DNA of 9,886 nt. It comes from Candidatus Symbiothrix sp. Lineage in GTDB: Bacteria > Bacteroidota > Bacteroidia > Bacteroidales > Azobacteroidaceae. A program made the position numbers and the translations under genes. How positions within the stretch are numbered: position 1 is the stretch's first letter; each line of letters opens with the position of its first letter. Below the pieces are notes generated by a model. That model ran no database searches. It was not told where the DNA came from and saw only the letters and a list, made by a program, of their open reading frames with translations. This document shows positions 1-5,855 of this stretch, piece after piece. The stretch lies in NCBI GenBank assembly GCA_031270925.1, contig JAISWY010000235.1, positions 1 through 9,886 on the forward strand, given 5' to 3'.

Positions 1-624
1 TTTTCTCAAACTGTAATTCCCGAAACTGACGGTGTGTATTATTTCGGAATCAAATGGGGTTGCGGCGCAGGTGCAGAAGGTTATTTCAATACTTCTATCG
101 ACAATGTTGTTTTGGAAGAAGTAGCCACTCTGACCACCGTTTCCGTAGAAGACATTAATATAGAAGTAAATCAAGAAGTTGCCGTAACAACAACTTTTAC
201 CAACCAATCCGGCGAACCGATAGCAGCCACGATTACCGAAGTTACATCCGACCCGGCAGTAGGTCTTTTGATTGAAAACCGTGAAGGAACTTATTATGTG
301 AAAGGTTTGGTTGCAGGAATCTACACTCTTACGGTTACAGCCGAAGCCGACGGCGTCAGCCAATCGGGACAAGCAAGTGTTACGGTAACATCGATTACCG
401 GCATCGAATCGCCGAATCGCCTTTCGTTCCTTCAAACAAACAACGCTATTCGTTTCCCGGAAGCGGTAAGCGCCGTGAAACTGTATTCGTTGCAAGGGCA
501 AACCGTAATCTCGGAAACACAAACCGATGCCGTGAACGTTTCTTTCTTGGCCAAAGGTTTGTATGTGCTGCAATTGACCGATAATCAAGGATTGCAATCC
601 CTACATAAAATTGTAATTCGTTGA
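1..624 (+). CDS. T9SS-exported Ig-like/adhesin-type protein, 3' fragment
   Basis: The reading frame is open from base 1 to the TGA at 622-624, so this is the C-terminal ~207 residues of a larger protein. A GTG at 34 is only an internal Val codon. The first ~40 residues (TDGVYYFGIKW ... NTSIDNVVLEE) look like the end of a jelly-roll or choice-of-anchor beta-sandwich module, which often ends with a 'xDNVxL' strand. An Ig-like beta domain follows, encoded at about 121-395. The last ~70 residues, from GIESPNRL (about 400) to the basic HKIVIR end, match a T9SS type A sorting domain, with the usual 'V.LYSLQGQTV' strand and 'L.KGLYVLQL' motif. The protein is therefore probably Sec-exported, moved across the outer membrane by T9SS, and cell-attached or released. 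The catalytic or binding part lies upstream of the window, so function is unknown. The next gene overlaps its stop codon, which implies co-transcription. Confidence 0.85.
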   Translation, partial: FSQTVIPETDGVYYFGIKWGCGAGAEGYFNTSIDNVVLEEVATLTTVSVEDINIEVNQEVAVTTTFTNQSGEPIAATITEVTSDPAVGLLIENREGTYYVKGLVAGIYTLTVTAEADGVSQSGQASVTVTSITGIESPNRLSFLQTNNAIRFPEAVSAVKLYSLQGQTVISETQTDAVNVSFLAKGLYVLQLTDNQGLQSLHKIVIR

Positions 625-3170
625 TGTTCAGGAAAATATTTTTATCGCTTTGTTTGCTGCCGGTGGGGATATTCGCCCAAACCGGCGCAAACGAAGCGAT
701 TCGTTTTGCCGTGCGACAAATGGACTATTCTTTGTTGTACGCCGATAGTGTGTTGCAACAAAATCCCAGCCTGGGATGGGTAGAACCATGTTCCGTGAAT
801 CGCGACGGCTCGTTGCGGATGATTGGGATGCGCGATTGGTGTGCGGGCTTTTATCCCGGTTCGTTGTGGTATTTATATGAATTGACCGGCGACGAAAAAT
901 ACGCGCAGGCGGCAGACAGATATTGCCGTCGCATCGAAAATGAACAATTCGACACTTCTTCGCACGACATTGGTTTTAAACTGAATTGCTCGTTCGGAAA
1001 TGGTTTTCGTCTGACGCAAAACGCCGAATATCAAGCGGTTTTGATTCAGGCGGCGAAAACCTTGACAAAGCGTTTTAATCCCGTTACCGGCTCGATTCGC
1101 TCATGGGATTGGAACCGCGAAACATGGCAATTCCCTGTGATTGTGGATAATATGATGAACCTCGAATTGCTGTTTTCCGCTACTTTGCTGACCGGCGATT
1201 CGATTTATCATCACATCGCCGATATTCACGCGATGACGACCTTGAAAAATCATTATCGCAACGATTATTCCTCCTATCACGTGGTCGATTATAATCCCGA
1301 AAACGGCAAGGTAAATCGCAAGCAAACTTTTCAAGGCTATGCCGACGAGTCGGCTTGGGCGCGTGGACAGGCTTGGGGATTATACGGCTTCACAATGGCT
1401 TACCGATACACGGCCAATTCGCTGTATCTGCAGCAGGCTAAAGGGATTGCGGATTTCATCCTGCACCATCCGAATTTGCCGGACGACGGCGTTCCGTATT
1501 GGGATTTCAACGATCCGGCCATTCCCAATGCACCGCGCGATGTGTCGGCCGCCTGTATCGTGATGTCGGCTTTATACGAATTGAGTCAATATCTTCCCGA
1601 AATGCACGAATATTATTTGGAAAAAGCAAATCAATGGATGGACAACATTATCCGAGACTATCGTTCGCCCGAAAAAGCGAATTACGGTTTTTTGCTGTTA
1701 CATTCTACCGGAAATCATCCTTCCGGCGACGAGATTGATGTGCCGATAAACTATGCCGATTATTATTTTTTGGAGGCATTGGCTCGAAAATTGAAAATTG
1801 AAACAAAAACAGGACACCGCTCCATCGGCTACATTCCCAATTGGGCGTATAGTTGTTACACCACGCTCGATTATTCGGCGCTAACTCACTTAAATATAGC
1901 GTTTTGCAACCCAAATACGGCCGGAGATTTAAGCGCAGGCTTGAACGATAACACGTTGAACGCCATCATCAAAAAAGCTCACGACAAGGGTGTTAAAGTG
2001 ATGGCTTCATTGGGTGGAGCCGGTTATTCAAGCAATTATCCGGCTTTGATTCAAGAAGATAAGCGGGCGATGTTTTGCGAGAAAATCATCAATTATGCAA
2101 AAAAATACGCTTTCGACGGCATTGATTTGGATGTGGAAGGCGAAGCGGCCGAATCGTTCTGGGGCGCGGCTTATGAGGCCTGGGTTGCAGAACTGCGCAC
2201 CCGCTGTACCGCCGAAAATCTACTGCTCACAACGGCTGTCGGACAATGGTATGCCGATAAAATTACGAATAAAACCTTTACTTATTTCGATTTCGTTACC
2301 ATCATGGAATACGATTTAAAAGCGAATAATTACCAAGGTCGCATCAATTATTTCTTAAATAAAGGTATTCCGAAAGACGAGTTGGTTTTAGGCCTTCCGT
2401 TCTACGGTTATAAAAACGGTCAATATGCCGCTTATAAAGATATTTTGGCCGAAAATCCCGATGCTTGGAAAGTCAGCAGTATCAATAATTGCACTTACCA
2501 TAACATGCAAGACATCGCCGATATAGCCGTATTGTCGAAAAATTACGGCGGTGTGATGATTTGGGAATTAAGTCAGGACGCACAAGGTCGCTTCTCGTTG
2601 CTAAACGCTTTGCGGGAGGCTTTGTACGGCAATGGATTTACGATGCCGGTTGCGGATGTTCCTGTAACCGGTGTTACCATGCCGGTGAGTAAAATTGAAG
2701 TGAAAGTGGGATCCGCGGCGCGAATAAGCTCCACCGTTACACCTGCAAACGCAAGCACAAAAAGCGTGATGTGGTCGGTTGACGATCCCGAACTGGTAAG
2801 CATTGATCTGCGCGGGTTTGTGTATGGCCTGAAAGAAGGCACTACCCTGCTTACGGCAACCACCGTGGATGGAAATTTCACAGCCAAAGCTCGCTTAACG
2901 GTTGTAAACGCTAATGTTTCCATTGACGAAATATCCGACAACACGGCAATAAAAACGTATTATTATCCGGAGGAAAAACAAATCGTTATCGCATCCGAAT
3001 CGATTGTTTACGGAAATTACGAACTATATACCGTTGCGGGAATTTCACAAAAAAAAGGAAGGCTTGCCGGAAAAGCAATCAACGTATCCGATTTGGAACA
3101 AGGACTTTACATTTTCGCGCTCCACTCTGCCGACCGGAATCCGGTTTGTTTTAAAATTAAGATCGAATAA
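624..3170 (+). CDS. Secreted GH88-GH18 fusion glycosidase with T9SS sorting domain
   Basis: An 848-residue multidomain enzyme. I chose ATG 624 over the TTG at 621 because it gives a clean signal peptide (MFRKIFLSLCLL ... FAQ). Residues ~25-390 are a complete GH88 domain (unsaturated glucuronyl hydrolase, which removes the delta-4,5 uronic acid left by polysaccharide lyases). It has the two catalytic-type Asp in HDIGF (D115) and DNMMN (D175), plus WARGQAWG and NYADYYFLEAL, the usual family end. About ten residues later a GH18 domain begins (~400-665): GYIPNWAY, SLGGAGYS, the catalytic DGIDLDVE (acid E505), MEYD and the late VMIWEL Trp. Residues ~680-762 are a Big2-like Ig domain, and ~770-848 a T9SS sorting domain ending FKIKIE. 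It should act outside the cell on a polymer containing both lyase-generated uronates and GlcNAc-type linkages; that substrate is inferred. TGATG overlap with the preceding T9SS cargo gene suggests one operon. Confidence 0.93.
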   Translation: MFRKIFLSLCLLPVGIFAQTGANEAIRFAVRQMDYSLLYADSVLQQNPSLGWVEPCSVNRDGSLRMIGMRDWCAGFYPGSLWYLYELTGDEKYAQAADRYCRRIENEQFDTSSHDIGFKLNCSFGNGFRLTQNAEYQAVLIQAAKTLTKRFNPVTGSIRSWDWNRETWQFPVIVDNMMNLELLFSATLLTGDSIYHHIADIHAMTTLKNHYRNDYSSYHVVDYNPENGKVNRKQTFQGYADESAWARGQAWGLYGFTMAYRYTANSLYLQQAKGIADFILHHPNLPDDGVPYWDFNDPAIPNAPRDVSAACIVMSALYELSQYLPEMHEYYLEKANQWMDNIIRDYRSPEKANYGFLLLHSTGNHPSGDEIDVPINYADYYFLEALARKLKIETKTGHRSIGYIPNWAYSCYTTLDYSALTHLNIAFCNPNTAGDLSAGLNDNTLNAIIKKAHDKGVKVMASLGGAGYSSNYPALIQEDKRAMFCEKIINYAKKYAFDGIDLDVEGEAAESFWGAAYEAWVAELRTRCTAENLLLTTAVGQWYADKITNKTFTYFDFVTIMEYDLKANNYQGRINYFLNKGIPKDELVLGLPFYGYKNGQYAAYKDILAENPDAWKVSSINNCTYHNMQDIADIAVLSKNYGGVMIWELSQDAQGRFSLLNALREALYGNGFTMPVADVPVTGVTMPVSKIEVKVGSAARISSTVTPANASTKSVMWSVDDPELVSIDLRGFVYGLKEGTTLLTATTVDGNFTAKARLTVVNANVSIDEISDNTAIKTYYYPEEKQIVIASESIVYGNYELYTVAGISQKKGRLAGKAINVSDLEQGLYIFALHSADRNPVCFKIKIE

Positions 3171-3230
3171 AAAATCATTGTTGGCGAAGAAATACCCATT
3201 ACCAGCGCCACTATTCAACCGGCGACCGGC

Positions 3231-3281
3231 GGTGTCCCAAGCATAGCATTGCGTATTGTTGGGTTTGAGAAATTCCACACC
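3231..3281. repeat. Imperfect nested inverted repeat between genes
   Basis: Outer arms GGTGT (3231-3235) and ACACC (3277-3281) enclose inner arms CCCAA (3236-3240) and TTGGG (3259-3263). A T-rich stretch (CTTTTT) follows at about 3286-3291. It could end transcription of the GH88-GH18 gene, which otherwise has no obvious terminator, or be a small dispersed palindrome. The 13-base asymmetric internal loop makes either reading weak. Confidence 0.3.
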
Positions 3282-3310
3282 TTCCGCTTTTTAATCTCAT
3301 TATTTTTATC

Positions 3311-3318
3311 TAATTTTG
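3311..3318 (+). promoter_or_regulatory. Bacteroidota -7 promoter element upstream of the small lipoprotein gene
   Basis: TAATTTTG matches the Bacteroidota sigma-ABfr -7 consensus TAnnTTTG. It lies 39 bases before the ATG at 3358. A T-rich block at 3288-3291 sits 19 bases upstream, where a -33 TTTG would be, but is not a perfect match. The start codon has no Shine-Dalgarno sequence, only an A-rich leader, as is usual in this phylum. Confidence 0.55.
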
Positions 3319-3357
3319 CAAACGTTAAATTTATTACTCACATAATACACAAGCAAA

Positions 3358-3762
3358 ATGAAAAAAATTGCAACGATTCTTTTTGCCGCCGGAATAATGA
3401 CGGCATTTACCGCTTGCCAACAAGCGAAAAAAGCAGAAGAAAAAGTAGAAACAACTGCAACAGAAGCAGTTGAAGAAGTGAAAGCGGAAGTACAAGCCGC
3501 AGTCGAAACGCCCGCCGCCGAACCGGAAATTAAACCGGCAGACGCCCTGAAAGCTTTCCAAGCTTTTGCGAAAGAATACGCCGAAGCGTATAACAACATC
3601 GCTAAAAACCCGGTAAAATACACGCAATTAGCCGGTCAATACCGACAAAAAATTGCGGATGTTGAAAAAGTGAAAGACAAATTCACACCGGCACAAGTGA
3701 AAGCTTTTGAAAAATCGCTACAAATTATCAAGGACGTTAATTCGGGTGGAACGAAGAAATAA
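3358..3762 (+). CDS. Small Ala/Glu/Lys-rich lipoprotein, function unknown
   Basis: A 134-residue protein with a lipoprotein signal: basic MKK, a hydrophobic core, then a relaxed lipobox FTAC with the acylated Cys at residue 20. The next residues are QQ, not an acidic surface-export signal. Residues ~24-60 are a low-complexity, charged Ala/Glu/Lys stretch likely to form an extended helix or coiled coil. Residues ~60-130 (ADALKAFQAFAKEYAEAYN ... FTPAQVKAFEKSLQII) are predicted helical, alternating aromatic and charged residues. I recognise no catalytic motif or named family. A periplasm-facing, inner-leaflet outer-membrane lipoprotein is the best guess. It has its own promoter at 3311 and a strong terminator at 3791-3835, so it looks monocistronic. 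It is convergent with lnb, whose product would N-acylate lipoproteins of this kind. Confidence 0.85.
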   Translation: MKKIATILFAAGIMTAFTACQQAKKAEEKVETTATEAVEEVKAEVQAAVETPAAEPEIKPADALKAFQAFAKEYAEAYNNIAKNPVKYTQLAGQYRQKIADVEKVKDKFTPAQVKAFEKSLQIIKDVNSGGTKK

Positions 3763-3790
3763 TCCTATGTTTGTTAATTTTTATTAATGA

Positions 3791-3835
3791 CGGGCTTGGT
3801 GGATATTACTCGCAAATCAAGCCCGCTGTTTTTTT
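3791..3835 (+). terminator. Intrinsic terminator of the small lipoprotein gene
   Basis: Perfect 8-bp arms CGGGCTTG (3791-3798) and CAAGCCCG (3818-3825) with a 19-base loop, followed by CTG and a run of seven T (3829-3835). It starts 28 bases after the lipoprotein stop codon. The right arm and T-run lie inside the 3' end of lnb on the other strand. That side has no T-run after the hairpin, so the terminator works mainly for the + strand. Confidence 0.85.
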
Positions 3836-4986
3836 GTAAGCCAAATCCAACAAGCCGAAGCCGTCGCCAGCAGCAATATATAAGGTATATCCGCCGGATT
3901 CAAGATTTGTGGAAGCCATTTCCAAGCGGCCAGCGCGAGTATCAAAACAATCGCATTGATCCAATGATAATACCCAAAAATACCATGCGGTTTTTTGAAC
4001 CAATAACCGATAAACGCCAATAAATGAAGCGGATGAAGCCACAATAAATTCCAATTGGGCGAAGTGGCGGGATGTTCCGAAAATAAAGTGATAAACGCCA
4101 CAATACAACCGCCCAAGCCGGCAATCAGGAACCAAGGCGCAAAGAAGAAATTCATCCGTTTTCTGCGCCACACGCCCCACAACCCTAAAACAACGCTGTG
4201 GATGAACATAATCCAACCGAAACGGGCGGGCGTACTCCACGAAGAGCCGGTTTCCACTTTTGGACTATCCAATATTATATGTGATTGCAACACGACCGGT
4301 TGCTTTTCTTCATTTTTTGCCGTATATGACTCATTCAAAGCCTCTTTCAAACTCAACGGAAGAAAAAGCGATGAACGCAAACCGACAATTGAGTCGGCGC
4401 CGGCGCCAATCAACAAATCAATGCCGAAAGTCATCCATGGATAAGGATCGGTACATGAATGAATCAGTTGGCGAAAAGTAGTCGGTTCTTTCAGAACAGG
4501 ATATTCCAAAACGCCGCCGCAAAATTTCTCGATAATGTCGCGGGGACGGGTTACGCAATTATCAAACAAAAAATTGTAACGGTATTCGACGTTTTCGGGC
4601 GCCAAATTCCAATTAATCATCTCTATGAGAGCCGTCTTGTTTTCGTTCGGAATGTTCAGGACATCTTCGGCAATGGTCGCATTTTTCCACGAATATTCTT
4701 CCAAAAAGCCTTCCAAAGGAATAGCGGCAAAATAATAATCGGTTTCGCCTTTTATAAAATGATAGAGAAAATTGGGTTGATGTGAATTGAACATTCCCCA
4801 ATTCAGCACCACATCGGCGCCCGAAACCGGATCGTACAAACGCATCGCTGTATGCCCGTAAATCGTATAAACGGCCGAGGCATTGGGATATACGGTCAGC
4901 AAACTTATTTGTAAGCTATCGACATTCAAGGCCTTTGCCGGCCAAAGCATACATCCGAAAAGAAAAAGAAAAATAGATCGCTTCAT
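3817..4986 (-). CDS. lnb: Lnb-type (DUF4105) lipoprotein N-acyltransferase
   Basis: A 389-residue membrane protein of the DUF4105 family, now linked in Bacteroides to lipoprotein N-acylation (Lnb). It adds the third acyl chain to the amino group of the lipidated Cys in organisms that lack Lnt. The N-terminus carries a signal or anchor segment (MKRSIFLFLFGCMLWPAKA). The periplasmic domain (~20-245) has the conserved His in IYGHTAMRLYD (H45), NWGMFN (62-67), and the conserved Cys in FLFDNCVTRPRDII (C144). The His and Cys look like a papain/NlpC-like pair. The C-terminal part holds about five hydrophobic segments (about 256-272, 281-301, 315-330, 340-358, 366-384), matching the Lnb membrane module. 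Length and domain order look complete. The ATG at 4986 follows a -7 box at 5008-5015. The last codons (KKQRA, TGA at 3819-3817) fall within the terminator of the convergent lipoprotein gene. Family assignment is firm; activity is inferred from the family. Confidence 0.88.
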   Translation of the reverse strand: MKRSIFLFLFGCMLWPAKALNVDSLQISLLTVYPNASAVYTIYGHTAMRLYDPVSGADVVLNWGMFNSHQPNFLYHFIKGETDYYFAAIPLEGFLEEYSWKNATIAEDVLNIPNENKTALIEMINWNLAPENVEYRYNFLFDNCVTRPRDIIEKFCGGVLEYPVLKEPTTFRQLIHSCTDPYPWMTFGIDLLIGAGADSIVGLRSSLFLPLSLKEALNESYTAKNEEKQPVVLQSHIILDSPKVETGSSWSTPARFGWIMFIHSVVLGLWGVWRRKRMNFFFAPWFLIAGLGGCIVAFITLFSEHPATSPNWNLLWLHPLHLLAFIGYWFKKPHGIFGYYHWINAIVLILALAAWKWLPQILNPADIPYILLLATASACWIWLTKKQRA

Positions 4987-5007
4987 GAAAATTTCAAATT
5001 ATGAGTG

Positions 5008-5015
5008 CAAAATTA
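5008..5015 (-). promoter_or_regulatory. -7 promoter element of lnb
   Basis: Read on the minus strand this is TAATTTTG, a match to TAnnTTTG, 21 bases upstream of the lnb start codon. This predicts a very short leader. No convincing -33 TTTG is visible, and the expected -33 region overlaps the -7 box of the divergent gene. Confidence 0.5.
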
Positions 5016-5030
5016 ATGGATTTTTTTTAC

Positions 5031-5038
5031 TATTTTTG
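5031..5038 (+). promoter_or_regulatory. -7 promoter element of the nitroreductase-family gene
   Basis: TATTTTTG matches TAnnTTTG, 29 bases before the ATG at 5068. The box is followed by CA, as in the two other + strand boxes at 3311 and 7719. The -33 region falls over the divergent lnb -7 box and has no perfect TTTG. Confidence 0.55.
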
Positions 5039-5067
5039 CACTTTCTCATTTTAATTTAATTAAGAGT

Positions 5068-5667
5068 ATGAACAGATTCATGATTTTATCGTTATGCGCC
5101 GTGATGTGCATGGCTTGTAAGGCGCAAAACATTTCGTTGCCGCAACCGCAAACAACAGGCGGCAAACCGTTGATGGAAGCTTTGAAAGACCGTCAATCCA
5201 CTCGCGAGTTTTCCGACAAGGAATTAGACGAACAAACGCTATCCGACTTATTGTGGGCAGCTTACGGTTTTAACCGCGAAGACAAGCGGACGGCTCCTTC
5301 GGCCAACAACCGTCAGGAATTTATCATTTATGCAGTCCTGAAATCAGGCGTTTACTTCTATGACGCCAAAGCGAACGAACTGATTTTGAAAGCGGAAGGC
5401 GATTTCCGTTCGGCCATCGGCAAACAGGATTTTGTAACCGTCGCTCCATTGAACTTGGTGTTTGTAGCCGATTTAACGAAAAATTCGGCGGAAGGCGCTG
5501 CCAGCGATGTCGGTTTTATTTCGCAGAATGTGTATTTGTATTGCGCTTCGGCCGGTTTGGGAACGGTGGTTCGCGGTTGGTTCGACAAGGCGGATGTGAA
5601 AACGGCTTTGCAGTTGAGCGAAACGGAAGAGCCGGTGTTGACGCAGACGGTTGGGTATAAAAAATAA
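5068..5667 (+). CDS. Exported, probably lipid-anchored nitroreductase-family (SagB-like) protein
   Basis: A 199-residue FMN-dependent nitroreductase-fold protein. Residues 1-17 form a lipoprotein-like signal ending CMAC (Cys17), so it should be outside the cytoplasm, whereas most nitroreductases are cytoplasmic. Family motifs are present: RQSTREF (42-48), typical of the phosphate-binding start of the fold; LSDLLWAAYGFNR (58-70); APSANNRQE (76-84); and the conserved helix and glycine turn DVGFISQNVYLYCASAGLG (147-165), followed by TVVRGWF. Substrate cannot be told; relatives include nitro- and quinone reductases and SagB-like oxidases. An exported flavoprotein needs either folded export or periplasmic flavin loading, and no twin-arginine motif is visible. 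It is divergent from lnb and convergent with the FISUMP gene, so it is probably transcribed alone. Confidence 0.88.
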   Translation: MNRFMILSLCAVMCMACKAQNISLPQPQTTGGKPLMEALKDRQSTREFSDKELDEQTLSDLLWAAYGFNREDKRTAPSANNRQEFIIYAVLKSGVYFYDAKANELILKAEGDFRSAIGKQDFVTVAPLNLVFVADLTKNSAEGAASDVGFISQNVYLYCASAGLGTVVRGWFDKADVKTALQLSETEEPVLTQTVGYKK

Positions 5668-5668
5668 A

Positions 5669-5728
5669 TATTCGGCTCATTTTTATTATTCGGCTCACAA
5701 AGGCAGCATACGCTTTGTGAGCCGAATA
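5669..5728. repeat. 16-bp perfect hairpin with a second competing left arm
   Basis: TATTCGGCTCACAAAG (5687-5702) and its exact reverse complement (5713-5728) enclose a 10-base loop. The first 11 bases of the left arm, TATTCGGCTCA, also occur at 5669-5679, one base after the nitroreductase stop codon. The right arm can therefore pair with either copy. No T-run follows on either strand, so it is not a textbook intrinsic terminator, although it lies exactly between convergent genes. Confidence 0.85.
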
Positions 5729-5772
5729 TTGATAAAATCGGTTAATTCGTACTGCGACTTTATTGGCTTAGT

Positions 5773-5843
5773 TGCAAAACCCTGTGTTAAGTAGAAGCGA
5801 CAGACCTGCGGTCTGTCGCTTCTACTTAACACAGGGTTTTGCA
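5773..5843. repeat. Perfect 34-bp inverted repeat with 3-base loop (cruciform candidate)
   Basis: The arms 5773-5806 and 5810-5843 are exact reverse complements, with the loop TGC at 5807-5809. The arm begins TGCAAAACCCTG and ends GCGACAGACC. It starts 12 bases beyond the stop codon of the minus-strand FISUMP gene. A 34-bp stem with a 3-base loop should extrude readily as a DNA cruciform or form an extremely stable RNA hairpin. It has no T-run on either side. It may be a terminator or insulator between convergent genes, a dispersed palindromic repeat, or a retrohoming signal for the adjacent gene. Confidence 0.95.
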
Positions 5844-5855
5844 GGTGTTCCGTTT

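Noticed and set aside
621..623. TTG as start of the GH88-GH18 gene
   Set aside because: The ATG one codon later gives the standard signal peptide and TGATG coupling; the TTG adds nothing.
3045..3278. Minus-strand ORF of 77 codons
   Set aside because: It lies mostly antisense to the T9SS tail coding region and has no start context or recognisable family.
3171..3473. Open frame continuing after the GH88-GH18 stop codon, suggesting readthrough or a decayed extension
   Set aside because: The T9SS domain ends normally at FKIKIE right at the stop, and the open stretch runs through the next gene's promoter and out of its frame.
3817..3819. lnb possibly truncated because it ends inside a hairpin
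   Set aside because: The five C-terminal hydrophobic segments are all present, and a short basic tail (TKKQRA) is a normal ending.
5687..5843. Calling the two hairpins intrinsic terminators
   Set aside because: Neither has a T-run after the stem on either strand, so termination cannot be claimed from sequence alone.
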